Assembly (NCBI RefSeq): GCF_008704535.1 | Contig: NZ_CP023701.1 | Span: 7,420,001-7,484,000, forward strand | DNA: 64,000 bases | Direction of reading: 5' to 3' | Source: Streptomyces subrutilus | GTDB lineage: Bacteria; Actinomycetota; Actinomycetes; Streptomycetales; Streptomycetaceae | Shown here: one piece after another, positions 53,887 through 61,267 of the stretch | Layout of the letters: each line of letters begins with the position of its first letter | How positions within the stretch are numbered: the first letter of the stretch is position 1 | Program-made: the position numbers and the translations under genes | Notes under the pieces: generated by a model | What the model was told of the DNA's origin: nothing | Databases searched by the model: none | The model's input: only the letters and a program-made list of their open reading frames with translations

Positions 53887-54411
53887 ATGCCCGAGCTGAT
53901 CCCGCCCTCCCCGAGGCTGCACGCCTCCTGGCTCGCCGCCCGCGAGGAGTGGGGCGACGAGCCACGCATGGACGGCGCCGGCCTCGGCTACGACGACGAC
54001 GTGGAGAGCGCCGACGGGTTCGCGGCCTGGGTCGGGCGGCTGCGCGCGTACGGCGACCGCACGCTCCCCGTCGAGCAGGGCCGGGTGCACGCCACGTACT
54101 GGTGGATCGCCGACGGCGACACGTTCCTCGGCGCCATCGACCTGCGGCACTACCTCAACGGCTTCCTGCTCGATGCCGGCGGTCACATCGGCTACAGCGT
54201 CCGGCCCTCGGCGCGCGGCCGCGGCGTCGCGACCCGGGCCCTGGCCGAGGTGCTGTACGAGGCGCGGCTGCTGGGGATGGACCGGGTGCTGCTCACCTGC
54301 GACCCGGACAACACCGCTTCGATGCGCACCATCGAGCGGGGCGGCGGTGTGCTGGAGGACGTCCGCGAGACGCTGATCGGCCCCAAGCGCCGGTACTGGA
54401 TCGACCTCTAG
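53887..54411 (+). CDS. GNAT-family N-acetyltransferase
   Basis: This 174-residue protein has ATG 53887. The acetyl-CoA-binding motif is VRPSARGRGVATRALAEVLYEAR (residues about 103-125). HIGYSVRP forms the preceding strand, and ETLIGPKRRYWIDL closes the fold. The final YWIDL is typical for RimJ/YkkB-like members. The amine substrate is unknown. It stands alone between FUSC and a small membrane protein. Confidence 0.85.
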   Translation: MPELIPPSPRLHASWLAAREEWGDEPRMDGAGLGYDDDVESADGFAAWVGRLRAYGDRTLPVEQGRVHATYWWIADGDTFLGAIDLRHYLNGFLLDAGGHIGYSVRPSARGRGVATRALAEVLYEARLLGMDRVLLTCDPDNTASMRTIERGGGVLEDVRETLIGPKRRYWIDL

Positions 54412-54585
54412 GAGGCTTCGGCCCCGCCGTCGCCCGCCGGGCGGCTCCCGATGGAGCGTGCCGCGCCAAAGCGATGCACAAAGGGGGCAACTCGCCGCCG
54501 CGGTCCCGTCTCCCTAGATTCGTAGCCGTCGGCCCCTCGCCTTGAGGGGGCGACTCTCCGGTCAACGACTCGAAGGAGAACTCCC

Positions 54586-54795
54586 ATGATCGTCAAGAAG
54601 CTGCACGACGCCGGGGTCACGAGCGAGCACGCCTATCTGGCGGGGACCGTGTCGATCGGCCTCTCGCTCGCGTCCTGGATCGCCTCCAACAGCCGGGAGG
54701 ACCTGGAGCGCGCGGACCGCTGGGGCATCTTCGTCGGAGAGTGGGCACCCACCTTCTTCGGCCTGGGTCTGGCCCTCGCCAACTACGAGCGGTGA
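54586..54795 (+). CDS. Small membrane protein
   Basis: This 69-residue protein has ATG 54586 with AAGGAG at 54573-54578 (good spacing). MIVKKLHDAGVTSEHAYLAGTVSIGLSLASWIA forms an amphipathic start plus a hydrophobic helix, and a second hydrophobic segment is WAPTFFGLGLALAN. The charged NSREDLERADRW loop lies between. It looks like a conserved streptomycete small membrane protein, function unknown. It is convergent with the tetR gene 12 bases away. Confidence 0.7.
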   Translation: MIVKKLHDAGVTSEHAYLAGTVSIGLSLASWIASNSREDLERADRWGIFVGEWAPTFFGLGLALANYER

Positions 54796-54807
54796 GGAGC
54801 GGGCGGC

Positions 54808-55527
54808 TCACCCCTCCGGCGGCCCCTCCCTGGTGATGCGGTCGAGCAGTTCGGTGAGCAGGAGGCGCTCGCCGGGGGTCAGGGCGGGTGCCTGGGGGAG
54901 GAGGGCCTGGAGGGCGATGGCGGCCGCGGCCGGTCCGGGGGGCGCGCCCAGGGGGGCGTCGGTCGTGATGGCGGAGATGACCGCTTCCCTCGCGAGACGG
55001 GAGACGCCGAGGTCCCGGTGTTCCTCGGGGGTGGCGATGAGGGCCAGGGTGGTGCCGCCGCCGACCGCGTGCACGAGCCGCGCGGCCCGCTCCTCGTCCA
55101 CCACGAGCCGCCCGGCCTCGGCGATCCGGTGGATGTGGGCGCCGAGGATCTCCAGCGCGGCCGAGGCGGCCGGGGGGAGGGAGCCGGGGCGGGGTTCGCC
55201 GTACATGAGGGCGTACAGGGCCGGGTTGGCGAGGCCGAAGGCGGTGTTGAGGTCCCAGCCGGCGCGCAGGTCCTCGACCGGGTCGCCGCTGGGCTCCAGG
55301 ACGGCCTTCTCGCTCAGGTGGGCGGCGAAGCCGTGCGCGGCGACCTCGTCGAGGAGGCCCTGCTTGTCGCCGAAGAGCCGGTAGATGGTCGGGGCCTGGA
55401 CGCCCGCCGCAGCGCTCACGGCGCGGGTCGAGACCGACTCGCGGCCGCCCTCGGCCAGGAGCGCGGCTGCGGCGGCGATGATCCGGTCACGATTGCTCTC
55501 CGCGGGGGCGGAACGGTCGATCTCCAT
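54808..55527 (-). CDS. TetR-family regulator
   Basis: This 239-residue protein has ATG 55527. The HTH is in VSTRAVSAAAGVQAPTIYRLFGDKQGLLDEVA (residues 32-65). A helical sensor domain follows with PPAASAALEILGAHIHRIAEA. Ala/Gly/Pro-rich linkers are typical. It is divergent from the NAD(P)-binding gene at 55656 over two 16-bp operator-like dyads, so it likely represses both. Confidence 0.9.
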   Translation of the reverse strand: MEIDRSAPAESNRDRIIAAAAALLAEGGRESVSTRAVSAAAGVQAPTIYRLFGDKQGLLDEVAAHGFAAHLSEKAVLEPSGDPVEDLRAGWDLNTAFGLANPALYALMYGEPRPGSLPPAASAALEILGAHIHRIAEAGRLVVDEERAARLVHAVGGGTTLALIATPEEHRDLGVSRLAREAVISAITTDAPLGAPPGPAAAAIALQALLPQAPALTPGERLLLTELLDRITREGPPEG

Positions 55528-55538
55528 GTTTCCAACGA

Positions 55539-55590
55539 TAACAGCAACCTGTTAGCGACTTGCGCGGTGGTCGATAACGTGTTTCTGTTA
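55539..55590. promoter_or_regulatory. Two TetR operator-like dyads
   Basis: TAACAG-N4-CTGTTA at 55539-55554 is a perfect dyad. TAACGT-N4-CTGTTA at 55575-55590 is the same motif with an imperfect left half. Both are 16 bp, spaced 36 bases apart, in the gap before the divergent tetR gene, which marks a likely dimer-binding site pair. Confidence 0.7.
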
Positions 55591-55655
55591 TCAGCGGAAA
55601 CGAGAGGTCGGTGCCACGTTCCGACCTCGCCCCGTCACCCGCTCCGGAGCTTGCC

Positions 55656-56534
55656 ATGATCGTCATCACCGCTCCCACCGGCCGGATCGGCCATCAGGTC
55701 CTCGGCACCCTGATCGACAGCGGACGTCCGCTCCGGGTGATCGCCCGGGACCCCGCGCGGCTGGAGCCGCGGACGCGCGAGCGCGTCGACATCGTCCAGG
55801 GTTCCCACAGCGACCCCGAGGTCTTGGCCGAGGCCTTCGCGGGGGCCGACAGCCTTCTGTGGCTGGTCCCTCCGGACCCCCGGGCCGAGAGCGTCCAGGA
55901 CCACTACCTCGGCTTCACCCGTCCGGCCTGCGAGGCCCTCACCGCCTGCGGGGTGAGGCGCGTCGTCGGCATCACCAGCCTCGGCCGCGCCTACGGCGGG
56001 CCCGCCGGACTGCTGACGCCCGCGTTCGCGATGGACGCGCTCATCGAGGAGACCGGGGTCGACTACCGGGCCCTGGCCATGCCCTTCTTCATGGAGAACC
56101 TCCTCCACCACGTCGAGGCCCTCACGTCGACGGGCACGTTCTCCACGGCGAACACGGTCGACCGCCCGCTCGCCACCGTCGCCACCCGCGACATCGCCGA
56201 GGTCGCCGCCCGCCTCCTCCTCGACGACTCCTGGAGCGGCCGGGAGACCGTCCCCGTGATCGGCCCCGACGACCTGACCCCCGAGGAGATGGCACAGGTC
56301 ATGTCCGAGGTGCTGGAGCGCCCGGTCCGCGCCCGACAGGTCGCGCTGGAGGACTACGCGGCGACGATGGCCCGGTACGGGGCGAGCGGCGCCTGGGCCC
56401 GGGGACTGGCCGACATGGCCGCCGCCCAGAACGACGGCATCTACGACGCCGAACGGAAGGCCCTGGCCGCTCCCGCGCCCACCGGCTTCCGCCAGTGGTG
56501 CCGGGACGTCCTGAAGCCGGCCGTCCCCGGGTGA
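55656..56534 (+). CDS. NmrA-like NAD(P)-binding oxidoreductase
   Basis: This 292-residue atypical SDR has ATG 55656 and the dinucleotide motif ITAPTGRIGHQVLGTLIDSG (residues 4-23). A WLVPPDP segment replaces the active-site YxxxK of classical SDRs, as in NmrA or quinone-reductase-like regulators. The catalytic Tyr/Lys pair is not obvious, so it may bind NAD(P) as a redox sensor or reduce a quinone. It is probably repressed by the divergent TetR. Confidence 0.88.
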   Translation: MIVITAPTGRIGHQVLGTLIDSGRPLRVIARDPARLEPRTRERVDIVQGSHSDPEVLAEAFAGADSLLWLVPPDPRAESVQDHYLGFTRPACEALTACGVRRVVGITSLGRAYGGPAGLLTPAFAMDALIEETGVDYRALAMPFFMENLLHHVEALTSTGTFSTANTVDRPLATVATRDIAEVAARLLLDDSWSGRETVPVIGPDDLTPEEMAQVMSEVLERPVRARQVALEDYAATMARYGASGAWARGLADMAAAQNDGIYDAERKALAAPAPTGFRQWCRDVLKPAVPG

Positions 56535-56583
56535 GCCCGCCCCCGGCCGCGCACCGGCCTCCCCGTCCGCTCGCCGGACGCCC

Positions 56584-57180
56584 TCACAGGCCGAACGCTC
56601 CGCCCTCGACCAGGATGAGCAGGCCGATCGCGATCAGCACGGCGGGCAGCAGCACGTGGCCCCAGCGGGCCAGGGCCGCGGCGACGACGGGCCGGGTGGC
56701 GAAGTACCGGCCGGCCGCGAGCCACACGGCGAGCAGGATCAGGAACACGACGGCGTACAGGCTCATGGCGCCGATGCCCGCCGTGGCGAAGACGGGGACG
56801 TACACCCCGATGTTGTCACCGCCGTTGGCGAAGGTGACCGCGGCGACCTCCAAGGCCGTCGGGCCGCCCCCGCGGGCGTCCTTCTCCTCCTCCGGGTCGT
56901 TGCGGTGTCCGAAGGCCTGCACGGCGGACTTGACGCCGAGCACGAGCGGCAGGAGGCCGAGGTACGGGACGGCCGAGGCGGGCAGGAACGTGGCGCCGAA
57001 CGCCGCGGCCACCGCCACGGCGAGGACGGCCGTGAAGCCGAGGTACTGGCCGATGACGATCCGCCGCGCCGAGCCCCTGTCGCCCGCGCCCCGGGCGAAG
57101 AACAGGGCCAGGACGAGGACGTCGTCGACATTGGTGACGGCGAACAGCCCCACCGCCTGCCCGATGACGCCCAGGCTCAT
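56584..57180 (-). CDS. CadD-like cadmium/cation transporter
   Basis: This 198-residue protein has ATG 57180. Five or six membrane helices include GLFAVTNVDDVLVLALFFARG and TFANGGDNIGVYVPVFATAGIGA, whose charged residues (DD, GGDN) lie inside helices, as in the CadD/LysE-like group. It probably exports cadmium or another divalent ion. It is convergent with the NmrA-like gene and preceded by an ATCGATATC inverted repeat at 57302-57327. Confidence 0.75.
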   Translation of the reverse strand: MSLGVIGQAVGLFAVTNVDDVLVLALFFARGAGDRGSARRIVIGQYLGFTAVLAVAVAAAFGATFLPASAVPYLGLLPLVLGVKSAVQAFGHRNDPEEEKDARGGGPTALEVAAVTFANGGDNIGVYVPVFATAGIGAMSLYAVVFLILLAVWLAAGRYFATRPVVAAALARWGHVLLPAVLIAIGLLILVEGGAFGL

Positions 57181-57301
57181 CCGCGGGCCGTCAGGTCGTG
57201 GTCGGCGCGCACCGGCGGCGGTGGGCACGGGTGAGGGGTGAGGCCGAGTATGCGGCCGTGCGGGCAGGTCATCGGCAGGTCCCGTGGGGTCGTGAGAACG
57301 A

Positions 57302-57327
57302 ATCGATATCGGGAGGACGATATCGAT
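57302..57327. promoter_or_regulatory. Inverted repeat upstream of the CadD-like gene
   Basis: ATCGATATC (57302-57310) and GATATCGAT (57319-57327) form perfect 9-bp arms around an 8-base centre, about 125 bases upstream of the CadD-like start. No regulator gene is adjacent, so a regulator elsewhere may bind here. The rest of the 346-base gap (57181-57526) holds no gene I can support. Confidence 0.6.
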
Positions 57328-57526
57328 CACCAGGACCTCGGAGGGGCCGACCGCAGCGCTCCGACGACGGCCACGGCGCACCGGCGACCGTGCGGTGCGC
57401 GCACGGTGCCGACGGGGACGGCGCCGGCCCTCGGCGGGTGGCGCCGGCGGGTGCGCGGGAGGGGGCGTGGCGGGCCGTGCCCGCGGGCCCCGTCCCGCGC
57501 GCGGCGCCGGCGGGCGACGAGGAGCG

Positions 57527-57934
57527 TCAGAGCGAGCCGACGACCTTGCGCGGAGTGACGCGGACGACGACGCGTTCGGCGTCGTCCTTCGACGCCGGGT
57601 TGAACTCCGCGTAGTCCTTGCCCGTGTACTTCCGTGACAGCGCGTCGATCAGTTCCTGCCCGCCCTCCGTGGTGAGCGTGGCCGAGCCGCGGACCTCGGC
57701 GTAGGTATAGGGCGCGTTCGCCGGGTTGATCATGACCGTGATCCGCGGGTCGGCCCGCAGGTTCTTCTCCTTGCGGCGGCCCACGGTCGTGGAGACCAGC
57801 AGGTCGTCCCCGTCCCGGGTGAGCCAGGTGATCGACAGCTGCGGGCTGCCGTCCGGCTGGATCGTGGCCACGGTCGCGAAGACCGGGCTGTCGTCGATGA
57901 GCTTCTTGAGGTCGTCGGAGAGTTCGGCGGACAC
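57527..57934 (-). CDS. PPOX-class F420-dependent oxidoreductase
   Basis: This 135-residue protein has GTG 57934 with GGGAAGG upstream. The split-barrel pattern reads LKKLIDDSPVFATVATIQPDGSPQLSITWLTRDGDDLLVSTTVGRRKEKNLRADPRITVMI across residues 9-70, matching the short F420-type PPOX group. F420 rather than FMN is inferred from length and pattern. Substrate unknown. A weak alternative start lies further upstream. Confidence 0.85.
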   Translation of the reverse strand: MSAELSDDLKKLIDDSPVFATVATIQPDGSPQLSITWLTRDGDDLLVSTTVGRRKEKNLRADPRITVMINPANAPYTYAEVRGSATLTTEGGQELIDALSRKYTGKDYAEFNPASKDDAERVVVRVTPRKVVGSL

Positions 57935-58204
57935 GGAGCGGTTTCCTTCCCTCGGCGGACTGCCGTCCCCGGCCCGACTACCCGTCAGTGGGGACCGGCA
58001 ACGGACAGCCTGCAAAACCGGGACCGTTCGCGGCAAGTCGTCGTGTCCGCGCGCGGCCGCGCCCGCCGGTGCCCGGTCGACGCCGATCGGGCCTCGTGGC
58101 CAGGCCCGGCCCGTTCCGTACGCGAGTGCGGCGCGCCCCGGCGGATGCACCCGTCCGGCCGAACCCGCGCACCTCCGCGTGCCTTCCGCGGCCCCGACCG
58201 GGAG

Positions 58205-59125
58205 TTACCGGCCGGTGAGCTGGAGCACCGCGATGCCCGCCAGGACGGCGGCGCTGGCGGTGATGCGGCGCCGGCCGAGGCGTTCGCGGAAGACGACCGC
58301 GCCGATCAGGGCGCCGAAGACGATGCTGGTCTCGCGCAGGGCGGCGATGGTGGACAGGCTGCCGCGGGACTGCGCCCACACGACGAGCCCGTACGCCAGC
58401 AGGGAGAGCAGTCCGCCGGCCAGCCCGCGGCCGCACAGCGGGCGCAGCGCGGTGAGCAGGGCCCGACCCCGGCGGGCCCAGGCGATCAGCGGAAGGACCA
58501 GGCCCTGGCAGAGGAAGAGCCAGGCGATGTAGCCGAAGACGCTGCCGGACACCCGTACGCCGCTGCCGTCGACGAGGGTGTAGGAGGCGATCATCACGCC
58601 GGTGCCGAGCGCGGCGGCGAGGGCGGGGAGCTGGGCGCGGCCGGGCAGGCCGTCGGCGAGGGCGAGACCGGCCAGGCCGCAGGAGATCACCGCGATGCCG
58701 AAGGCCTGGCCGACGGGCAGCGAGTGCCCGAGGAAGGCGGTGGAGACCAGGGCCACCACGACGGGCGACGTGCCGCGGGCGGTCGGGTACATCTGGCCGA
58801 AGTCGCCGAGCTGGTAGGCGCGCAGGAGCAGCAGCTGGTACGCGACCTGGAGCGCGGCGGAGACGGCTATGTACGGCCAGGCCGCCCGGTCGGGCAGCGG
58901 GGCGAAGCACACGAGGACGGCTCCGCACCCGGCCGAGGCGAGGCTGATCAGGGTGAAACCGGCCAGTTTGTCGCGCAGGCCGTGCGTGAGCGCGTTCCAG
59001 ACGGCGTGCAGTACGGCCGAGGCGAGGACGACGGCGGGCACGGCGGCCCCGCCCGTCACGAAAGGCTCCCGGACACGTGCGCTCACGCTCCCTGCGCGGC
59101 GGCCCGCCCAGGGGGTGGCCGCCAT
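58205..59125 (-). CDS. EamA/DMT-family transporter
   Basis: This 306-residue protein has ATG 59125; GTG 59086 fits as well. Ten membrane helices appear in two repeats, including VVLASAVLHAVWNALTHGL, YQLGDFGQMYPTARGTSPVVVALVSTAFLGHSL and IAALRETSIVFGALIGAVVFRERLG (EamA repeat). Likely an exporter of amino acids or metabolites. It is divergent from a RpiR gene across a matched operator pair, so the two are probably coregulated. Confidence 0.85.
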   Translation of the reverse strand: MAATPWAGRRAGSVSARVREPFVTGGAAVPAVVLASAVLHAVWNALTHGLRDKLAGFTLISLASAGCGAVLVCFAPLPDRAAWPYIAVSAALQVAYQLLLLRAYQLGDFGQMYPTARGTSPVVVALVSTAFLGHSLPVGQAFGIAVISCGLAGLALADGLPGRAQLPALAAALGTGVMIASYTLVDGSGVRVSGSVFGYIAWLFLCQGLVLPLIAWARRGRALLTALRPLCGRGLAGGLLSLLAYGLVVWAQSRGSLSTIAALRETSIVFGALIGAVVFRERLGRRRITASAAVLAGIAVLQLTGR

Positions 59126-59131
59126 GGGTGT

Positions 59132-59175
59132 GGAATGAATTTCCCCCGTACTCTAGTCCCATGGAAATTCATTCC
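59132..59175. promoter_or_regulatory. RpiR operator pair overlapping the regulator start
   Basis: GGAATGAATTTCC (59132-59144) and GGAAATTCATTCC (59163-59175) are perfect inverted copies. Each also reads GGAA-N5-TTCC. The second copy begins at the third base of the RpiR ATG, so it overlaps codons 1-5. Both are well placed to control the EamA and RpiR genes. Confidence 0.75.
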
Positions 59176-60009
59176 GCAGCGGGGGTCGGGCTCGCCGCGC
59201 ACATCCGGGCCCACCTGTCCGACCTGCGCGATACCGAGGCCCGCGTGGCCCGGGTCGTCCTGGACCAGGGCGCGCAGCTGGTGCACCTCAGCGTCAGCGA
59301 CGTCGCCGTGCTCGCCGGAACCGCGCCCTCCTCGGTGGTGCGGGCGTGCCAGCGACTCGGGTTCCGCGGGTACCAGGAGCTGAAGATCGCCGCGGCCCGG
59401 CAGGCACCCGCGCCGGAACCCTCGCACGACCGGGACCCGGCCGCCCGCGCCCTGGCCGACACGGTCCGTGCCGCTCAGGAGGCGCTGAGCGGGCTCGCGG
59501 CCACGGTGACCCCGGAGCGGCTGCGGGCGGCGGCCGGACTGGTCGACGCGGCACCCCGGGTGCTGCTGGTCGGTGCCGGGCTGTCCGGCGCGGTCGCGCT
59601 GGACGCCGCCTACCGGCTGCGCGCGCTGGGCTGTGCGGTCGACGCCCCGGCCGACCCGCTGACCGCGCAACTGGCCGCCTCACAGCTGGGGTCCGCCGCC
59701 GTCTGCCTGGCCATCAGCCACACGGGCGCCACGCGCACCACGGTGGACACCGCGCGGTGTGCCCGGCGGGCCGGGGCCCAGGTGGTCGCCCTCACGAGCT
59801 ACGCGCGCTCGCCGCTGAGCGAGACCAGCGACTGCACGCTGGTCGCGGGAGGGCAGGACCTGGTGTTCGGTCTGGAGACCGTCGCCAGTCGGCTGGCCCA
59901 CCTCGCCGTGATCGACGCACTCACGCTGACCCTGCTGGGGCTGCGCGGGGCGCCGGCGGAGGAGGCGCTGCGGCTGTCGGCCGATGTGACGGTCGACCAC
60001 TCGTACTGA
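59161..60009 (+). CDS. RpiR-family regulator with SIS domain
   Basis: This 282-residue protein starts at ATG 59161, right behind (and overlapping) the operator pair. Residues 10-75 are the RpiR helix-turn-helix (LVHLSVSDVAVLAGTAPSSVVRACQRLGFRGY). Residues 105-275 are a SIS phosphosugar-binding domain (VLLVGAGLSGAVALDAAYRL, CLAISHTGATRTTVDTARCARRAGAQVVALTS). It probably senses a phosphosugar and controls the EamA-type exporter and itself. No ribosome site is visible, so a leaderless message is plausible. Confidence 0.9.
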   Translation: MEIHSAAGVGLAAHIRAHLSDLRDTEARVARVVLDQGAQLVHLSVSDVAVLAGTAPSSVVRACQRLGFRGYQELKIAAARQAPAPEPSHDRDPAARALADTVRAAQEALSGLAATVTPERLRAAAGLVDAAPRVLLVGAGLSGAVALDAAYRLRALGCAVDAPADPLTAQLAASQLGSAAVCLAISHTGATRTTVDTARCARRAGAQVVALTSYARSPLSETSDCTLVAGGQDLVFGLETVASRLAHLAVIDALTLTLLGLRGAPAEEALRLSADVTVDHSY

Positions 60010-60043
60010 CCGGCGGGGCCGTCGGTACCGGGAGGGCCCGCGG

Positions 60044-60415
60044 TCACCCGCCGGTGGAGCCCCCGCCGGGTGACGCGCCGGCCCCGCCCTGTCCGGTGAC
60101 CCGTTTCAGGGCGTCGTAGTAGGCCTGCAGGTAGGTGGCGTCCTCCAGTCCCTCGCAGCCCGCGGGCCGGGGTTCCGTCCGCAGTCGCCCGGGATCCTCC
60201 GCGGCCTGGCCGGCGATGACCGCGACGCACGCTTCCACCTGCCCGCTCGCACTCGCGCCGGTCCTCGGGCCCGTGCCCGCGGCCGGTGGGGTGCCGGGCG
60301 TCGCCGTCCGCGGTGGCGACGGTCGCGGTTTCGGATCGGAGCCGCTGCCGGAACAGCCGGACAGGGCCGCGGCCACGACGAATGCCGCGAGCAGGGTGCG
60401 TACTGCGGTGCGCAT
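60044..60415 (-). CDS. Small lipoprotein
   Basis: This 123-residue protein has ATG 60415 behind GGGGGG. Signal peptide and lipobox are LLAAFVVAAALSGCSG (Cys21). The mature part is Pro/Ser/Gly-rich, then GQVEACVAVIAGQAAEDP and CEGLEDATYLQAYYDALKRV, with two cysteines that could pair. No family recognised. It ends close to the convergent RpiR gene. Confidence 0.75.
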   Translation of the reverse strand: MRTAVRTLLAAFVVAAALSGCSGSGSDPKPRPSPPRTATPGTPPAAGTGPRTGASASGQVEACVAVIAGQAAEDPGRLRTEPRPAGCEGLEDATYLQAYYDALKRVTGQGGAGASPGGGSTGG

Positions 60416-60539
60416 GGTCCCCCCAGGGGTCGGTGGGCGGCATCATGCCGTGCGCACGACCGGTCTGGCGAGAGCGCCGTGACCCCGCTTGCTCCTCACC
60501 CCTGCCGGGACGCCGTCCCACGGCGTCCCGGTGCGCGGC

Positions 60540-61175
60540 TCAGGAGGGCAGGGCGCCGGCCAGGCCCGTGCCGAGCAGCAGGAAGGCGCGGTCGGTCGCG
60601 GCGACGGCCTCGGGGTACACCTCGTCGGCCGGGCGGCCGTTCTGGACCTGGGCGCTGTTGCGCCGGGCCAGCGTCCGCAGCACGGAGACGATCTGGACGG
60701 CGGCGATCCGGGCCGTCAGTTCGTCCGCGCCCGCTTCCTCCAGAGCTTCGGCCAGGGCCGCGATGCCGCGGCCCTCGTAGCGCATCAGCCGCTCGGCCAG
60801 GCTGGGCGTCGAGCTGAGCAGGCGGGCGAAGTCCACGGCCTCAGGGTCGGAGGTGAGCCCGGTGACCGGGTCCCGCCGGGAGAGGGCGTCGAGCTCGTGC
60901 GCGTGCAGGGCGGTCAGCGGTCCGGTGCCGGCCGGCCGGGCGCGGACCACACGGGCCGCCTCGTCCTCGTGGTCGGCGAACCGGTCCAGGACCAGGTCCT
61001 CCTTGGTGGGGAAGTACGCGAACAGCGTGCGCTTGGAAACCTCCGCCGCCTCGGCGATCTCCACGATCGAGACGTCGTCGAAGCTCCGGCTGAGGAACAG
61101 CCGCAGCGCCGTGTCGGAGATCACCTGGCGGGTGCGCTGCTTCTTCCGTTCCCGCAATCCGAGTGGTTCAGCCAT
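60540..61175 (-). CDS. TetR-family regulator
   Basis: This 211-residue protein has ATG 61175, a better match to the family than an upstream ATG at 61217. The HTH is in VSIVEIAEAAEVSKRTLFAYFPTKEDLVLDRF (residues 35-66). A helical effector domain follows, ending VYPEAVAATDRAFLLLGTG. It is divergent from the FAD monooxygenase gene over a gap with a CCAATTGG core, so it is likely the repressor of both. Confidence 0.9.
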   Translation of the reverse strand: MAEPLGLRERKKQRTRQVISDTALRLFLSRSFDDVSIVEIAEAAEVSKRTLFAYFPTKEDLVLDRFADHEDEAARVVRARPAGTGPLTALHAHELDALSRRDPVTGLTSDPEAVDFARLLSSTPSLAERLMRYEGRGIAALAEALEEAGADELTARIAAVQIVSVLRTLARRNSAQVQNGRPADEVYPEAVAATDRAFLLLGTGLAGALPS

Positions 61176-61188
61176 GGGGAACACCATA

Positions 61189-61233
61189 CCAATTGGATAC
61201 CCAGGAGAAAAATGCACCGAGTATAGTTATAGT
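61189..61233. promoter_or_regulatory. Operator/promoter between TetR and FAD monooxygenase
   Basis: CCAATTGG (61189-61196) is an 8-bp palindrome and TACCAATTGGATA is nearly symmetrical. TATAGT occurs twice in tandem (61222-61227, 61228-61233), offering -10 boxes for the monooxygenase, whose ATG is at 61268 behind GGGAGG. Confidence 0.55.
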
Positions 61234-61267
61234 CCTGGTGAACGATTCTTCTCGGGGAGGCTGCTCC

